Shown here piece after piece: positions 45,272-55,883 of a stretch of DNA of 64,000 bases; position 1 is the stretch's first letter; the number at the start of each line of letters is the position of its first letter. The position numbers and the translations under genes are program-made. Source of the stretch: Leptolyngbya boryana PCC 6306. Lineage in GTDB: Bacteria; Cyanobacteriota; Cyanobacteriia; Leptolyngbyales; Leptolyngbyaceae. The DNA is taken from assembly GCF_000353285.1 (NCBI RefSeq), contig NZ_KB731324.1, forward strand, positions 6,041,018-6,105,017, read 5' to 3'. The notes beneath the pieces were generated by a model. That model was not told where the DNA came from. It worked only from the letters and a program-made list of their open reading frames with translations, and made no database searches.

Positions 45272-45916
45272 ATGGCTTCCATCGAACTTGTTTCTGCTGA
45301 TTCCATCCCCACTGACAAGATTAAATATGACGATCGCGGTTTAGTACCTGCGATCGTGCAGGATTATTTGGATGGCGCGGTTTTGATGATGGCGTGGATG
45401 AACCAAGAGTCTCTGCAAAAGACGCTAGCAACTGGTGAAACTTGGTTTTGGAGTCGATCGCGGCAAGAGTTTTGGCATAAAGGGGCAACGTCTGGACATA
45501 CGCAGAAGGTGAAGGCGATTCGATACGACTGCGATAGTGATGCGCTGTTAATTTCAGTTGAGCAGATTGGTGATATTGCTTGTCATACAGGCGAAAGAAG
45601 CTGCTTTCATCAAGTGAATGGCAGCATTACGCCTCCGCTTGCTGATACCTTGTCGCAAGTGTTTGCTGTGGTTTGCGATCGCAGAGATAACCCCATTGAG
45701 AAGTCTTACACTCGGACATTATTTGAAGGCGGAGATAACAAGATTCTCAAAAAGATTGGTGAAGAAGCGGCAGAAGTGGTGATGGCTTGTAAGGATGATG
45801 ACAAAGATGCGATCGCGGGTGAAGTGGCGGATTTGTTCTTTCATTCATTAGTCGCGATCGCGCATCATGGTGTGGATTTGAAAGATGTTTATCGCAAGCT
45901 TCAGTCTCGCCGATAG
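45272..45916 (+). CDS. hisIE: Bifunctional phosphoribosyl-AMP cyclohydrolase / phosphoribosyl-ATP pyrophosphatase
   Basis: 214 residues, steps 2 and 3 of histidine synthesis. HisI domain (1-115): [20 protein letters not shown], the [20 protein letters not shown] segment, the metal-site [12 protein letters not shown] and CHTGERSCF. HisE domain (about 125-214): [24 protein letters not shown] and the D-rich [21 protein letters not shown]. Fused arrangement is usual. It follows the ROK kinase gene by 12 bases, so co-transcription is likely although the two pathways are unrelated. Second his gene of the window (hisD) lies 15 kb away. Confidence 0.96.
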   Translation: MASIELVSADSIPTDKIKYDDRGLVPAIVQDYLDGAVLMMAWMNQESLQKTLATGETWFWSRSRQEFWHKGATSGHTQKVKAIRYDCDSDALLISVEQIGDIACHTGERSCFHQVNGSITPPLADTLSQVFAVVCDRRDNPIEKSYTRTLFEGGDNKILKKIGEEAAEVVMACKDDDKDAIAGEVADLFFHSLVAIAHHGVDLKDVYRKLQSRR

Positions 45917-46010
45917 AGATGCACGGCTTGATCGAAGAAATTCACCCAAAAATCATGGATGAGCAGTTTGAATTTTTTGATCAGGCAATTCTGAATCAAA
46001 TTCAGGTTCA

Positions 46011-46400
46011 CTAGCGTTCATAGAGTTCTAATGGCAAACCATCTGGATCTTTGAAGAAAGTGAATCGTTTACCCGTCCATTCATCGACTCGAACAGGTTC
46101 AGTTTCGATTCCTTTTGCAGAGAGGTCAGCGATCGCGAGATCCAAATCAGCAACCGAAAAAGCGAGGTGTCTCAAACCACAAGCTTCGGGATAGCAGGGT
46201 CGCTCAGGCGGATTCGGAAAAGAGAACAATTCAATTTGAGTCTGAGAATCAACTTGCAAATCGAGCTTGTACGATTGGCGTGCTTCTCGAAAGACCTCAC
46301 GAATGATTGAAAAGCCTAGTAAATGGACATAGAAATGCTTTGAGCGATCGTAGTCGGAGCAAATAATTGCAATGTGATGAACGGCTTGAATGTTTTGCAT
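46011..46400 (-). CDS. VOC family protein (YaeR/glyoxalase-like)
   Basis: 129 residues from ATG 46400; TTG 46427 is in frame but adds nothing family-like. MQNIQAVHHIAIICSDYDRSKHFYVHLLGF is the first VOC half (its His8 likely a metal ligand); the second half has LRHLAFSVADLDLAI and the closing FFKDPDGLPLELYE with the Glu ligand. Single-domain, about 125-130 residues, similar to YaeR and SMU-type proteins, whose activity is not glyoxalase I in all cases. Single gene, convergent with hisIE. Confidence 0.85.
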   Translation of the reverse strand: MQNIQAVHHIAIICSDYDRSKHFYVHLLGFSIIREVFREARQSYKLDLQVDSQTQIELFSFPNPPERPCYPEACGLRHLAFSVADLDLAIADLSAKGIETEPVRVDEWTGKRFTFFKDPDGLPLELYER

Positions 46401-46562
46401 CGTCTGGTCAAATGAATACAAGATCAATCAAATTGATCGTAATCGGAACCTGAAACTAAAGGAGTGCAGCCAGAAGTTTCTGCTAAATTAACGAGTAGAA
46501 AGCTCTGCAACTTCTATCAAATGGAAGGGGTTAATTCACACCTCCTCACAGTCATTAAACCT

Positions 46563-47828
46563 ATGTTTCAAGCGACACGACGACGATTAGCACTTTGGTA
46601 CACCACAGTCACCGCTGTGTTGTTGTTAGTGTTTGCAAGTGGGTTTTATTTCTATGTGCGATCGACATTAATCGAGCGCATTGATGACACCTTAAATCAT
46701 GTGGCAGAAGTCGTTCAGCGATCGCTGGTGATCCAAGCGATCGGGGATCAGGTGAGCGTCAATGTTGAAGCGAGCTTTCGGGATAATTCCATTTCTTTGG
46801 AAGACGATCACATCGATTTGGAGTGGTTTGATGCGAAGGGGCAACAACTGTGGTCAACCTTTGCAGAACCCCTTTCTATTCCCATGCATGTCAATCACGA
46901 TGGCGAGACTGTTCATGTCTCCGACACACAACTCTTGCGGCAGGTGACTGAGAAAGTTCAGATTGGCAATCGGGTATTAGGATACTTGCGCGTGAGCCAT
47001 CCTTGGTTTGAAGTCACAAAGCCAACTCGTCAATTAGTATTGGACTTGAGTGTTGGCACGGCGATCATGGTGGGAATTGTTGCTGCGATCGGGTGGTTTC
47101 TGTCGGGAATTGCCATGCAACCGATTCGCGAATCCTATCAACGGTTGAAGCAGTTTACCGCTGATGCATCGCATGAGTTGAGAAACCCGATCGCTGTCAT
47201 TCAAACGAATGTACAAGTGGCACTGTCCGATCCTGACCCTCAGATTCAGCAGCAATATTTGCAAGTGATTGAACGGCTCACTCAGCGACTAGGCAAACTA
47301 GTCGATGATTTACTATTTTTAGCGAGACAGGATAGTGGGATTGTTCAACCTCAGAGAACTGCGCTCGCGCTCGATGATTTACTCGATGAGGTTTTAGAAG
47401 AACAAGGCATTACGACCGCAGACAAGGAATTGTCATTTAAGGTCGATCGCACGTCAGAATATTGGTTACAGGGTGACCGGGATCAGCTTTCTCGACTGTT
47501 TACAAATTTGATTAGTAATGCGATCAAATACACTCCCGAGCAGGGAGAAATCACAGTTGAGCTAGTCGCAACGAAAGCTGGATTACAAACCAAAGTCATT
47601 GATACGGGCATTGGAATTCCAGAAGGCGCGATCGCGAAATTGTTCGATCGGTTCTATCGAGTTGATCCAGCTCGAACAAAAGCAACGGGAGGATCAGGAT
47701 TGGGACTCGCGATCGCGCTCGCCATTGTTGAAAACCATCATGGACACATTCAAGTTGACAGTCAGGTAAACCAGGGAACAACTGTTACTGTAACGCTCCC
47801 CCAATCCGATAGCCAATCCCCAACGTAG
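46563..47828 (+). CDS. Two-component sensor histidine kinase
   Basis: 421 residues from the ATG at 46563 (MFQATRRRLALWYT); frames from 46464 add 33 residues with no family-like features. First membrane helix about 13-30, a periplasmic sensor segment of about 120 residues, second helix about 160-178, HAMP-like linker, HisKA H-box DASHELRNPIAVIQTNVQ (His204), N-box NLISNAIKYTP, G-boxes DTGIGIPEG and GGSGLGLAIALAI. A standard EnvZ/BaeS-type kinase. No response regulator is next to it. Stimulus unknown. Confidence 0.9.
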   Translation: MFQATRRRLALWYTTVTAVLLLVFASGFYFYVRSTLIERIDDTLNHVAEVVQRSLVIQAIGDQVSVNVEASFRDNSISLEDDHIDLEWFDAKGQQLWSTFAEPLSIPMHVNHDGETVHVSDTQLLRQVTEKVQIGNRVLGYLRVSHPWFEVTKPTRQLVLDLSVGTAIMVGIVAAIGWFLSGIAMQPIRESYQRLKQFTADASHELRNPIAVIQTNVQVALSDPDPQIQQQYLQVIERLTQRLGKLVDDLLFLARQDSGIVQPQRTALALDDLLDEVLEEQGITTADKELSFKVDRTSEYWLQGDRDQLSRLFTNLISNAIKYTPEQGEITVELVATKAGLQTKVIDTGIGIPEGAIAKLFDRFYRVDPARTKATGGSGLGLAIALAIVENHHGHIQVDSQVNQGTTVTVTLPQSDSQSPT

Positions 47829-47961
47829 GTTTAAAACGTTTGCGCCTAAGGCTTTCAGTTCGCTCAGTAGGGTGATTGAAAAATGTTGGGTTTACCCATT
47901 CTGAACTTGAGTTGTAAGCGGCACAGGAACGAAACAGCTCGGCTTTTCATCTTTTACCAGG

Positions 47962-48150
47962 CTAATGCCGGAATTTTCTCTTCCGCTGTTTATGCTTCGC
48001 CAATGCTTTACGCTTGCGTTTTTCGATTGGTGTCTCAAAATAGCGATGCTTTCTCATATCTGGAAAAATTTCTGCCTTAGAAACTTCTCGCTTAAATCGA
48101 CGTAATGTAGATTCGATTCCTTCATTCTCACCTGGAATAACTTGGGGCAT
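47962..48150 (-). CDS. rpsU: 30S ribosomal protein S21
   Basis: 62 residues, basic, with the S21 landmarks [20 protein letters not shown] and the [20 protein letters not shown] segment. It follows a gene for an RRM RNA-binding protein on the same strand (147 bases between), the rbp-rpsU order described in filamentous cyanobacteria, where the two are linked in cold response. Confidence 0.95.
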   Translation of the reverse strand: MPQVIPGENEGIESTLRRFKREVSKAEIFPDMRKHRYFETPIEKRKRKALAKHKQRKRKFRH

Positions 48151-48194
48151 TCATTCTCCTCCCGAACATGAAATGTAATGAAAGCTGATGAAGA

Positions 48195-48218
48195 AGGCTA
48201 CCCATGACTGAGTAGCCT
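48195..48218 (-). terminator. Hairpin between rbp and rpsU
   Basis: AGGCTAC (48195-48201) pairs with GTAGCCT (48212-48218) around a 10-base loop. No T-run follows on the minus strand, so it may be an RNA processing or partial termination site rather than a full terminator. Confidence 0.35.
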
Positions 48219-48296
48219 CTGACCAACTTTGACTGTAAGCATTCAAGCTGCCATTAACGCACAGCGAAATTTGCGCATCTGCTCCAGTCTTTAAGT

Positions 48297-48596
48297 TTAG
48301 TAACGTCTAGAACCGCCTCGATTGTCCCACCCCCCCTGAGACGACCCGCGGTCTTCACGGGGTTTCGCTTTATTCACCTTGAGATCGCGCCCCATCCACT
48401 CGGCTCCATCGAGTGCTTCAATCGCAGCGTCTTCTTCTGCATCGGTTCCCATCTCGACAAAAGCAAATCCCCGCATCCGACCCGTTTCGCGATCGGTCGG
48501 CAGTTGCACCCGCTTCACGGTTCCATACTCTGAGAAAGCCTGGGTTAAACCATCCTGTGTCGCCTGATAGGACAAATTACCAACGTAAACTGACAT
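48297..48596 (-). CDS. RRM RNA-binding protein, copy 1
   Basis: 99 residues: one RRM (1-80) with RNP2 VYVGNLSY (residues 3-10) and RNP1 GRMRGFAFVEM (about 40-50), then a short glycine/arginine tail (PREDRGSSQGG...GGSRRY). This is the cyanobacterial Rbp type, often cold-inducible. rpsU follows. Its leader shares a 13-base element and TATCTTCGG with the divergent copy 2. Confidence 0.95.
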   Translation of the reverse strand: MSVYVGNLSYQATQDGLTQAFSEYGTVKRVQLPTDRETGRMRGFAFVEMGTDAEEDAAIEALDGAEWMGRDLKVNKAKPREDRGSSQGGWDNRGGSRRY

Positions 48597-48667
48597 AAAG
48601 ATTCTCCAGAATCATCAATGAAGAGAGGTATGTTCGGAGAAACGCTAGGCTGGAACGATTTACACGC

Positions 48668-48700
48668 CCGAAGATAAACCTTATCAGGAAGTTTAGCATA
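48668..48700 (-). promoter_or_regulatory. Leader element of rbp copy 1
   Basis: Read on the minus strand, TATGCTAAACTTC (48700-48688) and TATCTTCGG (48676-48668) lie in the same order and spacing class as in front of copy 2. The first may contain a -10-like TATGCT. It lies 92 bases before the start codon. Confidence 0.5.
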
Positions 48701-48755
48701 GAGAGAGCAATATGCGGGGAAATTGATTTGTGCGATCGCACCTAAGGGTCAAGAT

Positions 48756-48790
48756 TATGCTAAACTTCTTATAGAAGAGACTATCTTCGG
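48756..48790 (+). promoter_or_regulatory. Leader element of rbp copy 2
   Basis: TATGCTAAACTTC (48756-48768) and TATCTTCGG (48782-48790), identical to the elements on the opposite strand before copy 1, end 97 and 75 bases before the start codon. Likely transcription start region and conserved 5' untranslated leader, possibly for cold control. Confidence 0.5.
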
Positions 48791-48864
48791 CAATGTGATC
48801 TCCTCTATCAAATGTTGCTCCGAATCTAACTCTCTCTACACTGTAATTCTGGGGCAACAATTGT

Positions 48865-49170
48865 ATGTCAATTTATGTTGGTAACCTCTCTTATGAGGTT
48901 GTACAAGAAAATCTTGCTGAGATTTTCGCTGAATTTGGAACAGTCAAGCGTGTTCAGCTTCCGACCGATCGCGAAACAGGACGCTTACGCGGATTCGGAT
49001 TTGTTGAAATGGCGAGCGATGCGGAAGAGGATGCCGCGATCGAAGCCTTAAATGGTGCGGAATGGATGGGACGCGATTTAACAGTGAATAAAGCAAGACC
49101 CCGTGAAGACAGAGGCTCTTCTCGTGGCGGCAGTTTCGATCGTAAAGGTGGCTCCTCTCGGCGCTATTAG
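48865..49170 (+). CDS. RRM RNA-binding protein, copy 2
   Basis: 101 residues, close paralogue of the divergent copy 1. RNP2 IYVGNLSY (3-10), RNP1 GRLRGFGFVEM (about 40-50), then PREDRGSSRGGSFDRKGGSSRRY, a somewhat longer glycine/serine/arginine tail. Both copies share the leader and the distance of about 90-100 bases, so they arose by inverted duplication of gene plus leader. Confidence 0.95.
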   Translation: MSIYVGNLSYEVVQENLAEIFAEFGTVKRVQLPTDRETGRLRGFGFVEMASDAEEDAAIEALNGAEWMGRDLTVNKARPREDRGSSRGGSFDRKGGSSRRY

Positions 49171-49293
49171 AGTGTTGAATTTCTGAATTCTTAATTCAGT
49201 CGCATCTTATAAAGTCTTGCAGGCAGGCTAACAGTCTGCCTCATTTCTTATGATGCGCTGTTGCAAGGCATGTTCTTCTCTATCCTCATCCCA

Positions 49294-49656
49294 ATGAATA
49301 TCAAAGAAATTATCAGTCGATATGCGGCAGGACAACGAGACTTTAGCAATCTGAATCTGATTGCTGTTAACTTTAGAAATCTGAATCTAGCGGGCATCAA
49401 TTTGAGTGGTGCTAACTTAACGAAGGCAAATCTGACTCAAGTTAACCTCAGTCATGCCAACCTCACAGATGCGATTCTGACTGGAGCAACGTTAACAGGC
49501 ACGAATTTTACTCAAGCCAACCTTACTAATGCCAATCTAAGCGATACCAATCCGAATCAGGCGAATTTCAGGCAGACCTATCTGAAAGGAACAATCCTAC
49601 CCGACCTAGTGAATCGTACTTCTCCTAAAACTCCTCTCACCTCTCCACCTGTATAG
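49294..49656 (+). CDS. Pentapeptide repeat protein
   Basis: 120 residues from ATG 49294 (MNIKEIISRY), chosen over TTG 49261, which adds 11 residues of no family character. From residue 18 about 14-15 A(N/D)LxxANL-type pentapeptides follow (NLNLIAVNFRNLNLAGINLSGANL and so on), giving a right-handed beta-helix of about three to four turns, then a polar C-tail SPKTPLTSPPV. Such proteins are abundant in cyanobacteria; functions unknown. Single gene, ending before the shared terminator. Confidence 0.85.
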   Translation: MNIKEIISRYAAGQRDFSNLNLIAVNFRNLNLAGINLSGANLTKANLTQVNLSHANLTDAILTGATLTGTNFTQANLTNANLSDTNPNQANFRQTYLKGTILPDLVNRTSPKTPLTSPPV

Positions 49657-49708
49657 GTACTATCTGTAGTAAGTGCTATTTTCTTAGAATTTTATTTCTT
49701 CAAGTAAG

Positions 49709-49737
49709 AAAGCCTCCGGTGTCTAGCCGGAGGCTTT
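49709..49737. terminator. Bidirectional terminator between pentapeptide gene and rpoC2
   Basis: AAAGCCTCCGG (49709-49719) and CCGGAGGCTTT (49727-49737) pair perfectly around a 7-base loop, with T-rich flanks on both strands. It ends the pentapeptide gene on the plus strand and lies 87 bases after the rpoC2 stop on the minus strand. A second, weaker hairpin, GCCGGATG/CATCCGGC (49781-49788 and 49805-49812), lies nearer to rpoC2. Confidence 0.8.
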
Positions 49738-49824
49738 TATATGAACTATGGATCGAGTCATTCGACGGTTTGCATGAATCGCCGGATGCGGGTCAATTCC
49801 TCAACATCCGGCTCTCCCTAACCA

Positions 49825-52800
49825 TTACAGATCGTCATCCATATCATCTGCGATCAGATCATCATCATCATCAATAATCGGCGAATAGATCGAATCTGAA
49901 TCTGCTTCATCTGAGTTGCCGAAGCTCTCAAAGCTAAAGCTAGGACGATCGTCCATTGCTTCTAAGCCATAAGAGCGCGCCGTACGATCGTCAAGAACGA
50001 CATCCGAGAAATCAGTATCCTCATCCAAGAACATTGGATCATAAACTGGATCAATGTCGGCTGGGCTACCCATTTCTTCGTAAGCATTGAAGCCCGTTCC
50101 CGCAGGAATGAGACGACCAATGATCACGTTCTCTTTCAGACCGCGCAACCAGTCAGATTTTCCTTCGATCGCAGCTTCAGTCAGTACCCGCGTCGTTTCT
50201 TGGAAACTTGCCGCAGAGATGAAACTATCTGTGTTGAGTGAAGCTTTCGTGATCCCGAGCAACACAGGCTCATACTGAGCAGGTGCGCCCCCAGTGATTG
50301 ACATCGCATCATTGACTTGCTCAATTTGGTAGATTTCCACCAACTCACCGGGCAGCATCGTCGTATCACCGCCGTCTTCAACTCGTGCTTTTGAGGTCAT
50401 CTGACGCACGACGACTTCGATGTGTTTGTCAGAAATATCAATCCCTTGAGATTGATACACCGATTGCACTTCGTTTACCAAGAAGGTCTGAACTTCCCGC
50501 AAGCTAAACAAAGCCGCATCATGCAAACTGACTTCTTCATTTCTGGCTCGGAACATCACTTCGAGTAATTCGTGCGGGTTTGCAGGGCCATCTGTAAGCC
50601 GCTCTCCAGCCGCGACTTCTTGACTATCCCCGATGATCACGTTTTGTCCGGGACCAATTGGGTATTCGGTGATCAGACCTTCTCGATCGACGATCTTCAC
50701 TTCAACCGAATCGTCTTCTCCGTAAACGACTTGAGCCGTTCCCGCGCGACGTGCCAGAATACAAGCTTCTTTGGGCTTACGAGCTTCTAGAAGTTCTTCA
50801 ATTCTCGGCAAACCTTGAATGATGTCTCCCGTCTTGGTGCGCTCAAAAATCAGCAGCACGAGATTATCGCCCCGTTGTACCAAGTCGCCATCATCGACGT
50901 GTAGTACTGCACCCGGAGAGACGCGATACGGACGAGCAATCCGCACAACAACTTGATCGCCTTGGACACTCAAGATCTGTCCAGATTCTTCAAGAACAGT
51001 TCCACCGATATCACTGCCAGCAATCAACAGATCGCCTGCTTTGACACTCGGGTTACTAGCGGTCAGGGTGACTGTATCGACTTCACGAACGACGAGAATC
51101 CGACGAATCGATTCAGCCCCTTGGCGAATCCCTTGAACTTCCCCTGCTTCTTTACAGAGAATTTCAGTCCGAGCAACAACCGCTCCTGCGGTAATCTGGT
51201 CGCCATCTTTGACCATGATGCGAGTCTGAGTGCTGCCTTGAGTCACGTCAGCGGCAATGTCACGCCGAATCACCAGCGATTCGAGAATCACCAACTGAAG
51301 CCGCATGACTTCAGGATCAGTCTCATCAGGAATCAATTCGATATCAGCAGCGAGTTGCGCGTCTTGATCGACTTCGAGAACGAGTTGAGTTCTGAGCAAT
51401 TCCAAACCTTCAACGGATTTGACCCGCTCACCATCTTTGTAAGGCAGGCGTTGAACAGCTCTGAGACGAATTGCTCGACCCGATTCTTCCTTAGCAGATT
51501 CTTGGCTTGGAACTGCTGGATCATCTGGTACGTTAAATTCAGTCACCGGACGCAGTAGAATTGCCGGACCTTCCGGTGTTTCAACGTACTCGGCATACAG
51601 TAGTTCACTCGCGGTTAATCCAGGCATGACTTGCTGCCCTGGATTGACGAGCGTTGCTTCACGAGTGATCACCTCATCCAAGCTATCGATCATGTGCAGA
51701 TCGCCCGGCTTGATCACCACTTCGCGCAGAATGTCATTTTTTTGCGTGACTTCGATAACTCCGTTGCTTTGACAGAAAATGTCTTTCACAACTTCGGTTC
51801 CGGCTTCGACATACTGACCGTCTTCGACCATCAGAAGCGAGATGTCTTTATTCACCTCATGCGCTTCTTCGGGAATCCAGAGAATGGTTCCACCTTTGAT
51901 GACTTCGTAGCCTTGTTTTGCCTTGCCTTTCTTGCCAATCTCAACGCCGGAGTACTTGATGATTCCTCCAGTTTGAGTATGGTAGCGATCGTCTCTCAGT
52001 TCAGCGACGACTTGACCGTTTGTAACCTGAGTTCCTGGAGTCGCTTTCAGTAAGAAAGTCTGATTTCCAGCGGTTTCCAGCAAGTACTGATCCCGTCCTT
52101 GAGAGGTCTCAGCCCGAACTCGCGCTTGATCCAACATGACGGATGCCGTGATGATTTGGATCTCGCGCCCGCCTTTGCTATTTTCGACTCCGTTCTCAGG
52201 TAGACGAACGACCCCACCATTTTCAGTGACGAGCTTCGTTTCAGCGATCGTGCTATTGGCTTCAATGCGATCGCCGTTTTTCACCACAGGTTCAGCACCC
52301 GGCGGCAAGTTATACACTTCGCCCGAGAGTACCCACATCAAACCGCCTCTTTGTGCAGTTCGAGTGGTGTTACCTTGACGGTCTTTTTTCTCTTCGGGAA
52401 CGACATCTGCGAACCGAACTTCTCCAGCTAAGTCAGAGGCAACGTCCTTCGAGGCTTTCTCAGTCGTCTTGCGTCCGCGTCCGGTTAAAGGAACTTCTGC
52501 GAGAGTCTGTCCAGCTTTCACCTTCATCCCATCTTTCACTAAGAGCGTCGCCCCTTGTGAAACGGTGAAGGCTTGTTGCTGTCCGCCTGAGCCTTCCAGT
52601 GTGATTTTCAGTTCAGATCCTGCGCTCTCAACAATCAGCGCATCTTCTCCATGACGAGTCCGGTAGGGACGAGTTCTCAAGCGTTTGGGAACCTTGATCG
52701 TTCCATCAAAGTTTGCCCGTTCTTGACGCGCCATTTCTCCGGTAAACACCCCACCGGTGTGGAATGTCCGCATCGTAAGCTGTGTACCGGGTTCCCCGAT

Positions 52801-53790
52801 CGATTGAGCCGCGATAATCCCGACTGCTTCTCCAATATCGACCATGTGAGCATGGGCTAAGCTCCAGCCATAGCAATGCTGACAAACCGATCGCGCAGAT
52901 TCACAGGTCAACGGCGATCGCACGACGACTTCTTGAACTTTTGCTTTCCCAATCAGTTGAGCAATGTCATCTGAAATGGCTTCATTGCGAGCAACAATGA
53001 TTTCCCCGGTTTCAGGATGCAGGACATCTTGAGCGGCAACGCGACCGAGCAGACGATTTTTCAACGGAATAAGAACGCGATCGCCATCCATCATGGGACG
53101 CGCTGGAATGCCTCGGGTCGTGCCGCAGTCGAGTTCACGAATGATGACATCCTGAGAAACATCCACCAATCGACGGGTGAGGTATCCAGAGTCGGCTGTC
53201 CGAAGCGCGGTATCGACAAGACCTTTGCGCGCACCGTAGGAGGAAATAATGTACTCCGTTACCGTTAAGCCTTCTCGGAAGTTGGTCTTAATCGGCAAGT
53301 CAATAATTTCCCCTTGTGGGTTTGCCATCAAGCCCCGCATCCCGACCAACTGACGAACCTGTGAGATATTTCCCCGTGCTCCGGAGAATGCCATCATGTA
53401 GACCGAGTTGAGCGGGTTATTCGATCGAAAATGTCGAACCACCTCGTCTTTAAGTTCTTCACTGGTTCCGTTCCAAGTATCAATTACTTTTTGGAACCGT
53501 TCGACTTCCGTGATTTCTCCGCGAGTATATTTCTCTTCGGTGTCGCGAATCGTTTCAGTCGCGGCATCAAGTAGCGCTCGCTTTGTCGGAGGAATTTGTA
53601 GGTCATCGACACTGATGGAAACGCCTGCGCGCGTTGCATATCGGAAGCCAAGATCTTTGATCAAGTCTGCCATTTGTGCGGTGCGGGCAGTTCCATAGTG
53701 GGTGAATGACCACGCGATCAAGTTAGTCAATTCTTTTTTGTTGACAACCTGATTACGAAAAACTTGCTTTTCTGAGTTCTGCTCTGCCAT
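49825..53790 (-). CDS. rpoC2: DNA-directed RNA polymerase subunit beta' (C-terminal part)
   Basis: 1321 residues from ATG 53790 ([16 protein letters not shown]); the open frame extends to 53871 through a tandem repeat and is not coding there. The N-terminal part has the Zn-site [15 protein letters not shown], followed by bridge-helix and trigger-loop segments ([27 protein letters not shown]). The long middle (about 340-1000) is the sandwich-barrel hybrid insertion SI3 that is large in cyanobacteria. The acidic C-terminal tail [15 protein letters not shown] is also typical. Transcribed after rpoC1. Confidence 0.98.
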   Translation of the reverse strand: MAEQNSEKQVFRNQVVNKKELTNLIAWSFTHYGTARTAQMADLIKDLGFRYATRAGVSISVDDLQIPPTKRALLDAATETIRDTEEKYTRGEITEVERFQKVIDTWNGTSEELKDEVVRHFRSNNPLNSVYMMAFSGARGNISQVRQLVGMRGLMANPQGEIIDLPIKTNFREGLTVTEYIISSYGARKGLVDTALRTADSGYLTRRLVDVSQDVIIRELDCGTTRGIPARPMMDGDRVLIPLKNRLLGRVAAQDVLHPETGEIIVARNEAISDDIAQLIGKAKVQEVVVRSPLTCESARSVCQHCYGWSLAHAHMVDIGEAVGIIAAQSIGEPGTQLTMRTFHTGGVFTGEMARQERANFDGTIKVPKRLRTRPYRTRHGEDALIVESAGSELKITLEGSGGQQQAFTVSQGATLLVKDGMKVKAGQTLAEVPLTGRGRKTTEKASKDVASDLAGEVRFADVVPEEKKDRQGNTTRTAQRGGLMWVLSGEVYNLPPGAEPVVKNGDRIEANSTIAETKLVTENGGVVRLPENGVENSKGGREIQIITASVMLDQARVRAETSQGRDQYLLETAGNQTFLLKATPGTQVTNGQVVAELRDDRYHTQTGGIIKYSGVEIGKKGKAKQGYEVIKGGTILWIPEEAHEVNKDISLLMVEDGQYVEAGTEVVKDIFCQSNGVIEVTQKNDILREVVIKPGDLHMIDSLDEVITREATLVNPGQQVMPGLTASELLYAEYVETPEGPAILLRPVTEFNVPDDPAVPSQESAKEESGRAIRLRAVQRLPYKDGERVKSVEGLELLRTQLVLEVDQDAQLAADIELIPDETDPEVMRLQLVILESLVIRRDIAADVTQGSTQTRIMVKDGDQITAGAVVARTEILCKEAGEVQGIRQGAESIRRILVVREVDTVTLTASNPSVKAGDLLIAGSDIGGTVLEESGQILSVQGDQVVVRIARPYRVSPGAVLHVDDGDLVQRGDNLVLLIFERTKTGDIIQGLPRIEELLEARKPKEACILARRAGTAQVVYGEDDSVEVKIVDREGLITEYPIGPGQNVIIGDSQEVAAGERLTDGPANPHELLEVMFRARNEEVSLHDAALFSLREVQTFLVNEVQSVYQSQGIDISDKHIEVVVRQMTSKARVEDGGDTTMLPGELVEIYQIEQVNDAMSITGGAPAQYEPVLLGITKASLNTDSFISAASFQETTRVLTEAAIEGKSDWLRGLKENVIIGRLIPAGTGFNAYEEMGSPADIDPVYDPMFLDEDTDFSDVVLDDRTARSYGLEAMDDRPSFSFESFGNSDEADSDSIYSPIIDDDDDLIADDMDDDL

Positions 53791-53821
53791 GCTGTGCCCC
53801 ATGTTTGCCGTGAGTTTTTGT

Positions 53822-53850
53822 GGGGGAGTGGGGAGTGGGGAGTGGGGAAG
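53822..53850. repeat. Short tandem GGGGAGT repeats between rpoC1 and rpoC2
   Basis: About four copies of a GGGGAGT/GGGAGTG heptamer run from 53822 to 53850 within the 104-base gap before rpoC2, followed by CTAGCTC-like duplications (53877-53893). Cyanobacteria commonly have such short tandemly repeated heptamers in intergenic DNA. Their position inside the essential rpo operon is notable; the transcript must carry them. Confidence 0.75.
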
Positions 53851-53894
53851 TGTTCTCAAAGCTTCCCCCAATCTTCCTAGCTCCTAGCTCCCGA

Positions 53895-55760
53895 CTAGCT
53901 AACCAATGCGTCGAACACTGTCTTGTTGTAGATAATTCGCCCTGCTGTTGTTTTGATGTACTGCGAAATCAAATTCCCGTCTGCATCTTCACGACGACGG
54001 CAAGACTCATAGATTTTGGTCACAATGCCCTCGGCTTCTTGTTGCTCGATCAAGTCACCATTGCCACCCTCGACTTCGCCATCAAATCGCACCCAAACGT
54101 AGGAGTGCAGATCAATTTGGTTCTGTTCGTAAGCTGTGATCGCATCGTCGAGATTCGCAAAGTAGCGTCCTTCGCCCTTTGTCGCTTCTGGATTTTCTGC
54201 GGTCAAGTAGTAGCAGCCTAAGACCATATCTTGGCTAGGCGTAATGATCGGGCGACCGGTTGCAGGCGAAAGAATGTTATTCGATGCCAGCATTAAGAGG
54301 CGCGCTTCTGCCTGAGCTTCGAGCGAGAGCGGCACGTGAACCGCCATTTGGTCACCGTCAAAGTCAGCGTTAAAGGCTGGACAGACAAGCGGGTGCAGTT
54401 GAATGGCACGACCATCGACGAGGATGGGTTCAAAGGCTTGAATCCCCAGACGGTGCAGCGTCGGGGCGCGGTTCAGGAAGACAGGGTGTCCTTCGATCAC
54501 CTCTTCTAGAACGTCCCAAACGGTCGGATCGTTACGCTGAATCAGTTTCTTCGCGGCTTTGATGTTGTTGACTAAGCCTTGACGAATTAGGCGATGAATC
54601 ACAAACGGTTGGAAAAGCTCGATCGCCATTTCTCGCGGCAGTCCACACTGATGAATTTTCAGCTTTGGCCCAACTACGATTACAGAACGACCGGAGTAGT
54701 CAACCCGTTTACCGAGCAAGTTCTGACGGAATCGACCTTGTTTCCCTTCGATAATGTCGGAGAGCGATTTCAACGGACGGTTGTTTGCCCCGACGACCGT
54801 TCGACCCCGACGACCGTTATCGATCAATGCGTCTACTGCTTCTTGCAACATCCGCTTTTCATTCCGCACGATAATTTCAGGAGCGAGAATTTCTTGCAGA
54901 CGAGCCAGACGATTGTTGCGGTTGATCACGCGACGATACAAATCGTTCAAGTCGGAAGTCGCAAACCGTCCACCATCGAGTTGCACCATCGGGCGCAAGT
55001 CCGGTGGAATCACCGGAATGACATCTAACACCATCCACTCAGGCAATGAGCCTGTCGCGATGAAGTTATCTAAGACGCGCAGACGTTTGATCAATTTGGC
55101 GCGTTTCTGACCTTTGGAAACTGCGATTTCTTCGCGCAGTCTTTCAGCTTCTTCGTCCAAGTTGATGTCTTGCAGCAGTTGCTTCAGTGCTTCCGCCCCG
55201 ATGCCAACTTCGATTCCGCTCAGCTGAGAATCTTCGCTGTAGAGTTCATCTTCGATCTCAATCCACTGATCTTCGGTCAGCAATTGCTTGTAGGTCAGAT
55301 TGTCAGCATTACCAGGATTGAGAACAACGTAAGCGTTGAAGTAAACAATTTGCTCAACATCGCGCAGTGGCATATCGAGCAAGATCGCCATGTAGCTTGG
55401 AATCCCTTTGAGGTACCAGACGTGAGCGACAGGAGCCGCCAGTTTGATATACCCCATCCGGTGACGACGAACGCGCGACTCGGTTACTTCGACTCCGCAA
55501 CGCTCACAGACAATTCCCCGGTGGCGAACCCGCTTGTATTTGCCACAATGGCATTCCCAATCTTTTGCAGGCCCAAAAATCCGCTCACAAAACAAGCCGT
55601 CCATTTCAGGCTTGAGTGTACGGTAGTTGATGGTTTCTGGCTTCGTGACTTCTCCAACGACTTGCCCATTCGGTAAAGTCCGTTCTCCCCATTGGCGAAT
55701 GCGTTCCGGAGATGCCAGACCGATTTTCACATAGTCAAACCGCTGTTCTATCTTTGGCAT
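53895..55760 (-). CDS. rpoC1: DNA-directed RNA polymerase subunit gamma (N-terminal part of beta')
   Basis: 621 residues from ATG 55760 ([18 protein letters not shown]); the longer frame adds 10 residues with no support. Zinc ribbon with [20 protein letters not shown] (about 70-89), [17 protein letters not shown], and the catalytic metal motif [12 protein letters not shown] (about 463-474) with the three Asp. The split of beta' into two genes is a cyanobacterial/plastid trait. 123 bases separate it from rpoB. Confidence 0.98.
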   Translation of the reverse strand: MPKIEQRFDYVKIGLASPERIRQWGERTLPNGQVVGEVTKPETINYRTLKPEMDGLFCERIFGPAKDWECHCGKYKRVRHRGIVCERCGVEVTESRVRRHRMGYIKLAAPVAHVWYLKGIPSYMAILLDMPLRDVEQIVYFNAYVVLNPGNADNLTYKQLLTEDQWIEIEDELYSEDSQLSGIEVGIGAEALKQLLQDINLDEEAERLREEIAVSKGQKRAKLIKRLRVLDNFIATGSLPEWMVLDVIPVIPPDLRPMVQLDGGRFATSDLNDLYRRVINRNNRLARLQEILAPEIIVRNEKRMLQEAVDALIDNGRRGRTVVGANNRPLKSLSDIIEGKQGRFRQNLLGKRVDYSGRSVIVVGPKLKIHQCGLPREMAIELFQPFVIHRLIRQGLVNNIKAAKKLIQRNDPTVWDVLEEVIEGHPVFLNRAPTLHRLGIQAFEPILVDGRAIQLHPLVCPAFNADFDGDQMAVHVPLSLEAQAEARLLMLASNNILSPATGRPIITPSQDMVLGCYYLTAENPEATKGEGRYFANLDDAITAYEQNQIDLHSYVWVRFDGEVEGGNGDLIEQQEAEGIVTKIYESCRRREDADGNLISQYIKTTAGRIIYNKTVFDALVS

Positions 55761-55883
55761 CGTGTTGTCCTTGAGTTGGTGTAGCGACAAAAATGTGTGA
55801 GGGGTACGAAGCAGAACGCTGTGAAGGCGACATCTTGCCTGGATAAGGATAGATGCTAATTTACAGCGTTCTAACTTCTAGGC

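Noticed and set aside
50953-51558. 201-codon plus-strand frame within rpoC2
   Set aside because: Antisense shadow of the conserved polymerase gene; no start signal and composition follows the other strand.
53791-53871. N-terminal extension of rpoC2
   Set aside because: Encoded by the heptamer repeat; family starts at the ATG at 53790.
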